Notes under the pieces: generated by a model
Database searches by the model: none
Told to the model about the DNA's origin: nothing
Seen by the model: the letters and a program-made list of their open reading frames with translations, nothing else
Part shown: piece after piece, positions 37,349-46,393 of the stretch
How the letters are laid out: each line of letters begins with the position of its first letter
Position numbering within the stretch: the stretch's first letter is position 1
NCBI RefSeq assembly: GCF_900637545.1
Contig: NZ_LR134376.1
Span: 2,499,001 to 2,563,000 of the forward strand
Direction: 5' to 3'
Source of the DNA: Aeromonas encheleia
GTDB taxonomy: Bacteria; Pseudomonadota; Gammaproteobacteria; Enterobacterales; Aeromonadaceae
DNA length: 64,000 nt
Position numbers and translations under genes: made by a program

Positions 37349-37357
37349 ATCCAGGTC

Positions 37358-38056
37358 TTATCGGCTCAACTCGGCGTTGATGCTGGCCAGCACCGCGGCC
37401 GGATCGGCGGCCTGGGTGATGGGACGCCCTATCACCAGGTAATCTGCCCCCGCCTCTATCGCCGCCAGCGGCGTCATGACGCGGCGCTGATCCCCCGCCG
37501 CCGAGCCGGTCGGGCGAATGCCCGGCGTGACCAGCTTGAAGTCGGCCCCGAGCAAGGTTTTCAACTCATGGGCCTCCTCGGCGGAGCAGACCACCCCATC
37601 CAAGCCAGCCTCCTTGGTGAGCTTGGCCAGCCGGATCACCTGCTCGGCCGGGCCGACGCTGAGGCCGAGGGGCGCCATATCGGACTGCTCCATGCTGGTC
37701 AGCACTGTCACGCCGATCAACAGGGGCGCCTTGTCGCCATAGGGCGCGAGCGCTTCTTTGGCGGCCCGCATCATGCGCTCGCCCCCGCTGGCGTGGACGT
37801 TCACCATCCAGACGCCCAGCTCGGCACTGGCCGCCACCGCCTTGGCGACTGTGTTCGGAATGTCGTGAAACTTCAGATCCAGAAACACATCGAATCCCTT
37901 GGCGACCAGCTGACGTACGAATTGGGGGCCAAACAGGGTGAACATCTCCTTGCCTACCTTGAGGCGGCACTGGGCCGGGGAGATCTGTTCAATGAAGGCG
38001 AAGGCATCGGCCTCGTGCTGATAGTCCAGCGCAACCAGTACTTTGGGATCTAGCAT
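37358..38056 (-). CDS. pyrF: Orotidine-5'-phosphate decarboxylase
   Basis: Last step of de novo UMP synthesis. It has 232 residues. The catalytic signature [15 protein letters not shown] contains the Asp-Lys-x-x-Asp network, and the phosphate-binding C-terminal motif is [12 protein letters not shown]. Gene order lapA-lapB-pyrF matches E. coli. The start codon lies inside the last copy of a degenerate repeat that fills the lapB-pyrF junction. The ribosome site is AGGAAG. Confidence 0.97.
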   Translation of the reverse strand: MLDPKVLVALDYQHEADAFAFIEQISPAQCRLKVGKEMFTLFGPQFVRQLVAKGFDVFLDLKFHDIPNTVAKAVAASAELGVWMVNVHASGGERMMRAAKEALAPYGDKAPLLIGVTVLTSMEQSDMAPLGLSVGPAEQVIRLAKLTKEAGLDGVVCSAEEAHELKTLLGADFKLVTPGIRPTGSAAGDQRRVMTPLAAIEAGADYLVIGRPITQAADPAAVLASINAELSR

Positions 38057-38231
38057 TTCACTTCCTATGGGTTGTTGTTCACCGTCCAGACCAAGGCTCA
38101 GCTTGAGGCCCTGGGATCTGGTATTTCATCATTTTTCTGAGCAGCGATTCATCGTCTAGGCCAAGGCCCAGCCTGAGGCACTTGGGCGCTGACATTTCGC
38201 CTCTTACCAGCGGCTATTCACCATCCAGGCC
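38041..38231 (-). repeat. Degenerate tandem repeat of the lapB-end/pyrF-start junction
   Basis: Three imperfect units of about 68-71 bases read down the minus strand. Each begins with a form of GGCCTGGATGGTGAA (38231, 38162 and 38092 as first bases) and contains GAAATG/GAAATA (38193-38198, 38122-38127, 38054-38059), in two units followed by AGATCCCA. The first unit includes the real lapB stop and the third the real pyrF start. The middle module thus looks like a decayed duplicate of the stop-spacer-start junction. Confidence 0.7.
38079..38195 (-). CDS. Possible small ORF between lapB and pyrF
   Basis: 38-codon frame ([20 protein letters not shown]..., ending PWSGR) with a good ribosome site, AAGAGG seven bases before the ATG. 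It arises inside the degenerate junction repeat and has no recognisable family. It could be a translated linker that couples lapB and pyrF, or chance. Low confidence. Confidence 0.25.
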   Translation of the reverse strand: MSAPKCLRLGLGLDDESLLRKMMKYQIPGPQAEPWSGR

Positions 38232-39380
38232 ACGGATCGGTTTGATGGAGCCCCACTGCCGGCAGGAGGGGCACTGCCAGAACAGCGAGTGGGTGGCGAA
38301 GCCGCACTGACGGCACTTGTGGGTGGATTTGATCTTGATCTGCTCGCCGACCAGCTGCTGCAGCAGCTCTAGGCTCTCCTTGGCGGGCCCCTCCTCGGCG
38401 CTGGCCAGCTGGAAGCCGACCAGCTGATAGAAGCCCTTCATGGACGGGTGGCGGCGCAGCTGGCGCAGCACCAGCGCACGGGCCTGGTTCAGGCCGTCAC
38501 GCGCCTCCACCAGATTGGCTAGGGCCAGGGTCACGCTGACACCGGCATGATCCTCCACCGCCTTCTCCAGCAGCGGGATCAGCTCCTGGCTGCGGCCCAT
38601 CTGCTGATAGCAGCTCAGCAGCTTGGGCATGGCTTCTGAGGCAAAGTCTATGTCCTGCTCGAACACCCGCAGCAGCTCCTTGCTGGCCTCTTCATGCTTG
38701 CCTTCCTCCATGGCCAGCTCGGCCAGCCGTAGACTGGCGCGGGCACAGGCGGGATTGACGCCGAGCGCCCGCTTCAACTTGGCGCACCCCGCCGCCTTGT
38801 CCCCTTCACGTAGGGCACTCTCTGCCTGCTCGCAATAGAAATGGGAGATGGGGTCGGCCAGCTTCTTGCCCTGGAACTTCTGCAGACGAACCGCGACCTC
38901 GATGGCCTTGTCCCAGTCACGCAGCTGCTGATGGATGACGAGCAGCTGCGCCAGCGCCGTCTCCTCGTAGTCACCGTCCTCGCACAGCTCGTTCCAGAGC
39001 GCCTCGGCCCTGTCCAGCAAGCCGGCGGCGAGGAAGTCACGGGCCAGCTCCTGCAGCGCGAGTTGACGCTGCTCCCGGGTCAGCTGGCGGGTAACGAGGT
39101 TCTGGTGGATCTTGATGGCGCGATCGACTTCGCCACGCTGGCGAAACAGATTGCCGAGAGAGAGATGGGTTTCGATGGTTTCGCTGTCCACTTCCAGCAG
39201 CTGGATGAACAGATCCACTGCCTTGTCCGACTCGTCAGACAGCAAATAGTTGAGACCCGCCACATACTGGCGGGAGAATTGGTTACTCTGTTGCTGGGTG
39301 TCCTGGCGAACACTCCTGCGTCCCATGTACCAGCCATAACCAGCGGCAATCGGCAACAGCAGGAAAAGCAGTTCAAGCAT
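38214..39380 (-). CDS. lapB: Lipopolysaccharide assembly protein LapB
   Basis: 388 residues. An N-terminal membrane anchor (about residues 1-18) is followed by TPR repeats (about 40-340) and a C-terminal rubredoxin-type metal-binding module with CRQCG and CPSCRQWG. LapB couples FtsH-dependent LpxC degradation to LPS transport and is important for envelope balance. E. coli LapB has 389 residues. It starts 9 bases after lapA, so the two form an operon as in E. coli. Confidence 0.97.
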   Translation of the reverse strand: MLELLFLLLPIAAGYGWYMGRRSVRQDTQQQSNQFSRQYVAGLNYLLSDESDKAVDLFIQLLEVDSETIETHLSLGNLFRQRGEVDRAIKIHQNLVTRQLTREQRQLALQELARDFLAAGLLDRAEALWNELCEDGDYEETALAQLLVIHQQLRDWDKAIEVAVRLQKFQGKKLADPISHFYCEQAESALREGDKAAGCAKLKRALGVNPACARASLRLAELAMEEGKHEEASKELLRVFEQDIDFASEAMPKLLSCYQQMGRSQELIPLLEKAVEDHAGVSVTLALANLVEARDGLNQARALVLRQLRRHPSMKGFYQLVGFQLASAEEGPAKESLELLQQLVGEQIKIKSTHKCRQCGFATHSLFWQCPSCRQWGSIKPIRGLDGE

Positions 39381-39389
39381 CGAGGGACA

Positions 39390-39674
39390 TTATTCCTTGG
39401 CTGTCGACCGGGCCAGCTCCAATTCGCGGGATTGACGACGCATGGTGCGATTGAGGGTGCGGTTTTGCAGTTTGAGACGCACGAAGAGCAGACCGAATAC
39501 CAGCCAGCCCAGCAGGAAACCGCCGGCGAGGAAGAATCCCAGTAGCATGGAGAGCGAGAACTCACCCTGGGCTATCAGATAATTGAACTGCACCTGTTGA
39601 CCGTTTTGCGAACCGATGGCGAGGGTCAGCACAAACACCAGTACCAAGGGGATGAGGGCCAAGATACGCTTCAT
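39390..39674 (-). CDS. lapA: Lipopolysaccharide assembly protein LapA
   Basis: 94-residue inner-membrane protein with two hydrophobic segments (about residues 3-20 and 40-65) and a basic cytoplasmic C-terminus. The context directly upstream of lapB matches E. coli lapA (yciS). GGGAGC precedes the ATG ending at 39674; an open frame extends further upstream to 39785 but has no features. It acts with LapB in LPS assembly control. Confidence 0.92.
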   Translation of the reverse strand: MKRILALIPLVLVFVLTLAIGSQNGQQVQFNYLIAQGEFSLSMLLGFFLAGGFLLGWLVFGLLFVRLKLQNRTLNRTMRRQSRELELARSTAKE

Positions 39675-39792
39675 AGGAGCTCCCTGTCTGTGGCTAATGA
39701 GAGATTGATTATCCTTAAAATCACGGGAAGACTCTAGAGCGAATGGGAAAAGACTTCGAGAAACCGGACTATTGGCATAATCCAAGTCACAA

Positions 39793-39825
39793 AAATAAAA
39801 AAGGCATACCCAGGTATGCCATTTT
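39793..39825 (-). terminator. Terminator after ihfB
   Basis: Stem GGCATACC / GGTATGCC with a minus-strand T-rich exit (TTTTTTATTTTTG). It separates ihfB from lapA. Confidence 0.88.
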
Positions 39826-39830
39826 CTGCA

Positions 39831-40115
39831 TTATTCGATGATGTTCACGCGCTCGCGTAACTCTTTGCCGGGCTTGAAGTGCGGGACATATTTCCCGGTC
39901 AGTTCAACCTTGTCCCCGGTCTTGGGATTGCGACCCACACGGGGGGCACGATAGTGCAGTGAAAAACTTCCAAATCCTCGGATTTCAATCCGGTCGCCGT
40001 TTTGCAAGGTCGACGCCATCTGCTCAAGGATCTCCTTGATCGCGGCTTCGACATCTTTGGCCGGCATATGCATGCGGCTGGCAGCCAATTGTTCGATGAG
40101 ATCTGATTTGGTCAT
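39831..40115 (-). CDS. ihfB: Integration host factor subunit beta
   Basis: 94-residue DNA-bending protein of the HU/IHF family, which dimerises with IhfA. It begins [12 protein letters not shown]. The minor-groove arm contains [20 protein letters not shown], with the family-typical proline, and the core [17 protein letters not shown] is intact. The ribosome site AAGGAG is strong. Its position downstream of rpsA is the same as in E. coli. Confidence 0.98.
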
Positions 40116-40169
40116 AAGGTTAAATCTCCTTCCCCGATCACATGCAATATTCATTATGCCAAGATAAAA

Positions 40170-40192
40170 AAGGGCGGCGTGAAGCCGCCCTT
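40170..40192 (-). terminator. Terminator after rpsA
   Basis: Stem AAGGGCGGC / GCCGCCCTT with a five-base loop and a minus-strand exit TTTTTATC. Confidence 0.88.
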
Positions 40193-40207
40193 TTCTTGCA
40201 TCAAGGA

Positions 40208-41878
40208 TTACTCACCCTTGGCGGCTTTGAACGCTTCCATCATAGCATTGCTGAACACAACTTCTTCTTGTTGGTTCAGGCTATCGATAGCAACACGCTC
40301 GTCAGCCTCGTCCTTAGCACGGACAGACAGGCTTACGGTGCGGTTCTTACGATCAACACCCATGAACTTGGCTTCAACTTCATCACCGACAGACAGAACC
40401 AGAGTCGCGTCTTCTACACGGTCACGAGCAGCATCGGAGGCACGCAGGTAGCCTTCTACGCCGTCAGCCAGTTCGATCACGGCACCCTTGGCATCAACCT
40501 CGGTAACCTTACCCTTCACGATAGCACCTTTCTTGTTATCAGACAGGTACTTATTGAACGGGTCTTCTTCGATCTGCTTGACGCCCAGGGAGATGCGCTC
40601 GCGCTCCGGGTCCACTTGCAGAACAACGGCTTCGATCTCGTCGCCCTTCTTGAATTCACGAACTGCTTCTTCGCCCTGGTTGTTCCAGGAGATGTCAGAC
40701 AGGTGAACCAGGCCGTCGATGCCGCCGTCCAGACCGATGAAGATACCAAAGTCAGTGATAGACTTGATTTTACCGGAAACACGGTCGCCCTTGGCGTGAG
40801 TTTCGGCAAACAGCTGCCACGGGTTGGATTTGCACTGCTTCAGACCCAGGGAGATACGACGACGCTCTTCGTCGATGTCCAGAACCATCACGTCAACCAC
40901 GTCGCCAACGTTAACAACCTTGGACGGGTGGATATTCTTGTTGGTCCAATCCATCTCGGATACGTGTACCAGGCCTTCAACGCCTTCTTCGATTTCAACG
41001 AAGCAGCCGTAGTCGGTCAGGTTGGTCACGCGGCCAGACAGACGGGTGGTCTCCGGGTAACGCTTGGCGATAGCAACCCAGGGATCTTCGCCCAGCTGCT
41101 TCAGACCCAGGGATACACGGGTACGCTCGCGGTCGAACTTCAGAACCTTGACTGCGATCTCGTCGCCAACGTTGACGATTTCGGAAGGATGCTTAACGCG
41201 CTTCCACGCCATGTCGGTGATGTGCAGCAGGCCGTCAACACCGCCCAGATCTACGAATGCACCGTAGTCGGTCAGGTTCTTGACGATACCCTTAACTTCT
41301 TGACCTTCTTGCAGGTTGGCCAGCAGGCTTTCGCGCTCGGAGGTGTTCTCGGTTTCGATCACGGCACGACGGGAAACGACAACGTTGTTGCGCTTCTGGT
41401 CCAGCTTGATGACCTTGAACTCGAGTTCTTTGTTTTCCAGGTGAGCGGTGTCACGGATCGGACGCACGTCAACCAGAGAACCCGGCAGGAAGGCACGGAT
41501 GCCATTCAGTTCAACGGTGAAACCACCCTTGACCTTGCCGTTGATGATACCGATAACGGTAGCTTGATCTTCGTATGCCTTCTCAAGCTGCAGCCAGGCT
41601 TCGTGGCGCTTGGCTTTTTCGCGGGACAGCTTGGTTTCGCCGAAACCATCTTCGATAGAGTCCAGAGCCACGTCAACGGTGTCGCCTACATTGATTTCCA
41701 GCTCGCCCAGGGCGTTCTTGAATTCTTCAGCAGGAATGGCAGACTCGGATTTCAGACCGGCGTCAACCAGTACAAAACCGTTCTCGATAGCAACGACGGT
41801 ACCCTTGACGATGGAACCTTGACGGGTTTCAACGGCGTTCAGGGACTCTTCAAAGAGTTGAGCAAAAGATTCGATCAT
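40208..41878 (-). CDS. rpsA: 30S ribosomal protein S1
   Basis: 556 residues with six S1 RNA-binding repeats (E. coli 557). It helps the 30S subunit bind mRNAs, especially those with weak Shine-Dalgarno sequences. The N-terminus is [13 protein letters not shown]. The ATG ending at 41878 has no recognisable ribosome site (upstream reads GTGACACAAACA), which agrees with the known unusual, autoregulated initiation region of rpsA in enterobacteria. It follows cmk, as in E. coli. Confidence 0.98.
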
Positions 41879-41971
41879 TGTTTGTGTCACAAATGAAACA
41901 TCCACTCGCAATCCGGCACAAGCGGGGTTGTTTTAAATTATCTGCGCCATCCATGGTGCAGACGACTGACA

Positions 41972-42664
41972 TCAGCTCGTGCTGATATCACCAAGTTGTT
42001 GCTCCGCATAGGCAAGCACCGTCACCAGCACTTCATCTATGGTCATAGACGTTGAGTCTACCACAAGAGCATCTTCTGCGGGTTTCAGGGGGGCTACGGC
42101 GCGATTTCTGTCGCGATCGTCACGTTCCCGAATCTCGGTTAAAAGACGCTCAAAGTTAACATCAAAGCCCTTATCTTGCAACTGCTTATAACGGCGCTGT
42201 GCCCGCTCTTCCGCGCTGGCGTCGAGGAAAATCTTCACCTCGGCCTCAGGGAAAACCACGGTGCCCATGTCACGGCCATCGGCAATGAGACCAGGGGTCT
42301 GGCGGAAAGCACGCTGACGGCGCAGCAGCGCTTCGCGGACGCGGGGGAAGGCGGCGATCTTGCTGGCAGCGTTACCCGCCTCTTCGGTGCGGATGGTGCG
42401 AGAGACGTCCTCTCCTTCCAGCACCACCTTGACCTGTTCGCCGTCGACCTGGAATTGCACATCCAGATTGGCGGCCAGGGGCACCAGCGCCGCTTCGGAA
42501 TCGAGTTCCACATCGTGATGCAAGGCGGCCAGAGCCAGCACCCGGTAGATGGCGCCAGAATCGAGCAGGTGCCAACCCAGCTTCTCGGCCAGCAGTTGGC
42601 ACAGGGTGCCTTTACCGGCACCGCTCGGGCCATCGATTGTCATCACGGGGGCCATATGAGGCAT
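41972..42664 (-). CDS. cmk: Cytidylate kinase
   Basis: Phosphorylates CMP and dCMP with ATP. It has 230 residues. The P-loop GPSGAGKGT is near the N-terminus, followed by [24 protein letters not shown] and [13 protein letters not shown], all typical of bacterial CMP kinase. The ATG ending at 42664 follows AGGAGAAG with correct spacing; an upstream in-frame extension to 42733 is unlikely. It is divergent from ribA. Confidence 0.97.
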   Translation of the reverse strand: MPHMAPVMTIDGPSGAGKGTLCQLLAEKLGWHLLDSGAIYRVLALAALHHDVELDSEAALVPLAANLDVQFQVDGEQVKVVLEGEDVSRTIRTEEAGNAASKIAAFPRVREALLRRQRAFRQTPGLIADGRDMGTVVFPEAEVKIFLDASAEERAQRRYKQLQDKGFDVNFERLLTEIRERDDRDRNRAVAPLKPAEDALVVDSTSMTIDEVLVTVLAYAEQQLGDISTS

Positions 42665-42912
42665 AAATCTTCTCCTGCACAGGGGGTCACACATCCCTGT
42701 TGGGATGGGGAAATAGGCGCCGATTATACCCAAATGCGCTGGCTCTGGCAGTCGTCAGGCCACACAATTGCGCAGAAGTCGTCGTGATTGCCCCCTTTCT
42801 GACCAATCAGGCAAAGCATTCCTCAATGCAAGGTTTTGTTCTTATGGTTGTTATGGGCAAGGCGCGCTAAACTGGCCGCCTTTTTTAAGCAGCTGTAGTC
42901 AGGAGCAACCCT

Positions 42913-43506
42913 ATGAGCAGCATTAGCCTCGTGGCTAAATCCAAGTTGCCGACCCCCTGGGGCACCTTCACGCTGGTAGGCTTTCAGGAAACCGGTACAG
43001 GCAAGGATCACGCCGCACTGGTGATGGGCGATATCGCAAATGGTGAGCCCGTGCTGGGCCGAATTCACTCTGAGTGTCTGACCGGGGATGCCCTGTTCAG
43101 CCTGCGCTGCGACTGCGGCTTCCAGCTGCAGGCTGCCATGCAGAACATCGCCAAGGCCGGTCGTGGCGTCCTGTTGTACGTGCGACAGGAGGGCCGTGGC
43201 ATCGGCCTGCTCAACAAGATCCGGGCCTACCACCTGCAGGATCAGGGCGCCGACACCGTCGAGGCCAACGTGGCGCTGGGATTTGCCGCCGACATGCGCG
43301 ATTACACCATCTGCGCCGACATGCTCAAGGCGCTGGAGGTCAAGAGTCTCAAGCTGATGACCAACAACCCACGCAAGCTGAAGGCGATGGAGAGCTTCGG
43401 CATCCCGGTGGTGGAGCGGGTTCCCCTGCAGGAGGGGCGCAACCCCCACAACGAGTTCTATCTCTCCACCAAGGCGGACAAGCTGGATCATCTGTTCAAG
43501 AAGTAA
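42913..43506 (+). CDS. ribA: GTP cyclohydrolase II
   Basis: First committed enzyme of riboflavin synthesis, opening GTP. It has 197 residues (E. coli 196). Zinc ligands are in [19 protein letters not shown] (Cys-x10-Cys-x-Cys). The catalytic RQEGRGIGL and the nucleotide motif LMTNNPRKL are intact. There is no fused RibB domain. AGGAGC precedes the ATG. No FMN riboswitch is visible in the 248 bases upstream. Confidence 0.97.
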   Translation: MSSISLVAKSKLPTPWGTFTLVGFQETGTGKDHAALVMGDIANGEPVLGRIHSECLTGDALFSLRCDCGFQLQAAMQNIAKAGRGVLLYVRQEGRGIGLLNKIRAYHLQDQGADTVEANVALGFAADMRDYTICADMLKALEVKSLKLMTNNPRKLKAMESFGIPVVERVPLQEGRNPHNEFYLSTKADKLDHLFKK

Positions 43507-43532
43507 CGAACCGATCATCCGCAGCCTCGGCA

Positions 43533-43560
43533 AACGCCTCCCATCGGGAGGCGTTTTTAT
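43533..43560 (+). terminator. Terminator after ribA
   Basis: Stem ACGCCTCCC / GGGAGGCGT with an ATC loop and a TTTTTATTT exit. Confidence 0.92.
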
Positions 43561-43594
43561 TTGTGCGGGGCACGGCTCAATCCGGTGTGCTGCC

Positions 43595-44470
43595 TCATGG
43601 CTGGGCCTGCGCCAGCAGAAAATCCCGCAGCGCGCGATTGGCCATGGAGAGCGGATCCCCCCGCCGCCAGGCCACACAGAGATCGAGGAAGATCGGCGGC
43701 GCGAAGGGCACCCCGATCAGCGCCGTCTCCTCATCCAGCGCCATCCGCAGGAAGGTGGTCACGGCAAATCCCTGGCGCACCACCGCCTTGAGCAGTGGAA
43801 TAAGGTTGCTCTCAAAGCCGATGTTGGGCTCTATGCCCAGGCCCTGCGCCAATGCCTCCATGTGTTCGCGGTGATAGAAGCCACGGCGGAACATGGCGAG
43901 CTCCTGGCTGAAGAATTGCGGCAGCGAGACGGCGCCGGCCTGGCGCAGCGGGTGCTCCTCCCCCACCACCATCAGCATCTCCTCGCGCAGCAGCTGGGCC
44001 CCCTCCAGCCCAGGCGGCAGATCGCTAGTGATGAGGATGGCGAGATCCAGGCTGCCATCCACCATGCGGCTGAGCAGCTCGCGGGTGCCGGCCTCCTCCA
44101 CCCGGATCTTGAGGCCCGGGTAGCGATGCTTGAACGCCATCAGGATCGGGGGGAAGTAATAGGACCCCATCATGTAGGGGATGCCGATGCGCACCTCGCC
44201 CCGCTCCAGCCCCTTGAGCTCGGCCATCTCCGCCTCGGCCTGATGCATCTGCAGCAGCAGGCGCTCGGCATGGCGGCAGAGCACCTCCCCCTCCGGGGTG
44301 AGCCGCACGCTGCGATCCTGCCGATCGAATAGCCGCAGCTCGAGCTGCTGCTCCAGCTTGGCGATGGCCATGCTGACGGCCGGCTGCGCCACGTGCAGCC
44401 CATGGGCGGCCCGGGTGAAGGAGCCGGCGTCGCGCACCGCCAGCAGATAGGTTAGCTGTTTCAGATCCAT
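43595..44470 (-). CDS. LysR-family transcriptional regulator (CynR/CysB-like subgroup)
   Basis: 291 residues. It has an N-terminal winged HTH at about residues 18-37 (FTRAAHGLHVAQPAVSMAIA) and an effector domain with ELLSRMVDGSLDLAILI. It is divergent from an MFS transporter gene 92 bases away. The gap holds a TATCAAT/ATTGATA dyad that overlaps its own start codon, so it probably autoregulates and controls the transporter. Confidence 0.87.
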   Translation of the reverse strand: MDLKQLTYLLAVRDAGSFTRAAHGLHVAQPAVSMAIAKLEQQLELRLFDRQDRSVRLTPEGEVLCRHAERLLLQMHQAEAEMAELKGLERGEVRIGIPYMMGSYYFPPILMAFKHRYPGLKIRVEEAGTRELLSRMVDGSLDLAILITSDLPPGLEGAQLLREEMLMVVGEEHPLRQAGAVSLPQFFSQELAMFRRGFYHREHMEALAQGLGIEPNIGFESNLIPLLKAVVRQGFAVTTFLRMALDEETALIGVPFAPPIFLDLCVAWRRGDPLSMANRALRDFLLAQAQP

Positions 44471-44495
44471 ATCAATTATCTTTATCAGATTGATA
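44470..44495. promoter_or_regulatory. Candidate LysR operator
   Basis: TATCAAT (44470-44476) and ATTGATA (44489-44495) form a dyad with a 12-base gap, containing a T-N11-A core. It overlaps the LysR start codon and lies about 70 bases before the MFS gene. Confidence 0.5.
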
Positions 44496-44562
44496 ACATA
44501 AATATATTATATTTATATCAAGCGACCCACTACTCTGCAAAAAAGTCGTCGGGACAACGCAT

Positions 44563-45774
44563 ATGATCGAAGCAGGTAGTCGCGAGTGGATACGCGCCAC
44601 CCTGGCCCTGAGCCTGGGATCCTTCCTGGTGTTTCTCAATCTCTACCAGACCCACCCATTGTTACCCCTGCTGGCGGACGTCTTCTCCGTCAGCTCACTG
44701 TCGGCGGGCTGGACGCTGGCGGGCTGCACCGCCGGGCTCGCGGGCTCACTGCTGATCTGCGCCCGGCTGGCCGATCGCTTCGGGCGACGCCGGATCATGC
44801 TATGGACGCTGACCGGCGCCATCCTGCTCTCCCTGTGCATTCCCTGGGTGACCCAATTCGAGCAACTGGTGACGCTGCGCATCCTGCAAGGCGTGCTGCT
44901 GGCTGGACTGCCCGCCACCGCCATCGCCTACATGGGGGAGGAGTTCAGCAAACGCGCCCTGCTCTCTGCGGTCGGCGTCTACATCGCCGCCAACTCCCTC
45001 GGCGGGATCGCGGGCCGGGTAGTCGGCGGCCTGCTGGCCGGCTGGTTTGGAGATTGGCAACATACCTTCCTCGGGATAGGGCTGATAAGCCTCGCGCTGC
45101 TGCCGCTGGTCATCTGGCTGCTGCCGGCCCAGACCCGTTTCGTGGCCGTGGTGGCGGCGCCCGGACAACTGCGCGGGGCCATCAAGAGCCACCTCAGCAA
45201 CCCGCTGCTGGTCGGTGCCTATCTCATCGGCGGGCTCAACTTCATGGTCTTCCTGAACCAGTACAGCTATCTCACCTTCCTGCTGGCCAAGGCCCCTTTC
45301 TCATTGCCGACCCAGTGGCTGGGGATGCTGTTCCTGACCTACCTCACCGGCACCCTGGCCTCCTCCCTGAGCGGGCGCGGCGCCCAGCGCTGGGGTGCCC
45401 AACGGCTGCTGCTGGCCGGGATAGCGCTGATGGCGCTCGGCAGTCTCATGCTGTTGCATGGCTCGTTGACCGCCATCCTCGGCGGTCTGCTCATCTCGAG
45501 TTTCGGCTTCTTCCTCGCCCACGCCTGTGCCAGCGCCTGGGTCGGCCAGCATGTGGAGCACAACCGGGCGCTCGCCTCGTCACTCTATCTGGTGGGGTAC
45601 TACCTGGGGGCCAGTCTGGGGGGGCTCTACTTGCACCCCTTCTGGGAGCGGGGAGGTCTGGGGGGATTGGTGCTCGGCATCGAGCTGGTGCTCTGTGTCA
45701 CCGCCGCCCTGAGCCTCTGGCTCGGCCAGCTGAAGGGGCGCAGCACGCGTCCCCTCTCCTGTCACTCCTCCTGA
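44563..45774 (+). CDS. Major facilitator superfamily transporter
   Basis: 403 residues with 12 predicted membrane helices. The MFS loop 2-3 signature appears as RLADRFGRRRIML. The overall pattern resembles the YnfM/DHA1 group of drug or metabolite exporters, and TAIAYMGEEFSKRALLSAVG is typical of that group. The substrate is unknown. It is divergent from its likely LysR regulator. There is no strong ribosome site. Confidence 0.88.
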   Translation: MIEAGSREWIRATLALSLGSFLVFLNLYQTHPLLPLLADVFSVSSLSAGWTLAGCTAGLAGSLLICARLADRFGRRRIMLWTLTGAILLSLCIPWVTQFEQLVTLRILQGVLLAGLPATAIAYMGEEFSKRALLSAVGVYIAANSLGGIAGRVVGGLLAGWFGDWQHTFLGIGLISLALLPLVIWLLPAQTRFVAVVAAPGQLRGAIKSHLSNPLLVGAYLIGGLNFMVFLNQYSYLTFLLAKAPFSLPTQWLGMLFLTYLTGTLASSLSGRGAQRWGAQRLLLAGIALMALGSLMLLHGSLTAILGGLLISSFGFFLAHACASAWVGQHVEHNRALASSLYLVGYYLGASLGGLYLHPFWERGGLGGLVLGIELVLCVTAALSLWLGQLKGRSTRPLSCHSS

Positions 45775-45784
45775 GGCTCCAAGT

Positions 45785-45826
45785 CCAACAAGATCAGGCC
45801 CCGATGTCGGGGCCTGATCTTGTTGG
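45785..45826. terminator. Long bidirectional stem-loop terminator
   Basis: A perfect 20-bp stem (45785-45804 with 45807-45826) with only TG between the arms, located between the convergent MFS and yecM genes. Confidence 0.75.
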
Positions 45827-45838
45827 GTATAGGCGGGC

Positions 45839-46393
45839 TCACAGGCCGTCGTAATAGTCCGTTGGCACCGGCACCACGGCGCCGCTGCGCAGCTCCTCGT
45901 CGATCACCTCGCTCAGGGGGCGCAGGTGAAACTTGATCTGCCCGGAGGGTAGCATCAGCCCCACATCCGGGTTGCGGCCATCATCGATGTTGCCGGTCTT
46001 GAACGGCAGACCGGGATGGTTTGCCACCAATTCATGCAACGACGGCACCACCAGCTCGATATGCTCGAGCCCCGCCTGATGGCTGCGGCCCGGCTTGGGC
46101 GCGGCCAGCTCGATGCAGGGCACGCTCAGCGCTTGCCAGCACAGGGGTTGATGCAGCCGATAGGTGGCGATGGGGCGACCCCCTATCATCCCCTCCACCA
46201 GCAGCACGCCATGACGGGCCAGTTCGGCTTTCAGGCTCAGGTATTCGGGCAGGCTGGCGGCACGGTAGCAGAGGTGATCCACCACAGGGGTAGTGATCTC
46301 CCCCATCAGCGGCGTCAATTCGGCCAGCAGTTGGCCGACAAATGGGGCCATGGGCTCCAGTGTGGTATCCAGTGGATGGGACATGTTCACCAT
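45839..46393 (-). CDS. yecM: YecM-family putative metal enzyme (VOC superfamily)
   Basis: 184 residues, matching YecM by VVDHLCYRAAS, VEGMIGGRPIATYRLHQP, CIELAAPKPG, LEHIELVVP and the C-terminal IKFHLRPL. The family has a vicinal-oxygen-chelate fold with a likely metal site; the reaction is unknown. The first ATG (ending 46393) overlaps the stop of the upstream membrane protein gene; a second ATG ends at 46384. Either way the two genes are coupled. Confidence 0.85.
   Translation of the reverse strand: MVNMSHPLDTTLEPMAPFVGQLLAELTPLMGEITTPVVDHLCYRAASLPEYLSLKAELARHGVLLVEGMIGGRPIATYRLHQPLCWQALSVPCIELAAPKPGRSHQAGLEHIELVVPSLHELVANHPGLPFKTGNIDDGRNPDVGLMLPSGQIKFHLRPLSEVIDEELRSGAVVPVPTDYYDGL

Noticed and set aside
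40142..41896. 584-residue open frame on the plus strand
   Set aside because: It is antisense to rpsA, whose identity is certain. No ribosome site.
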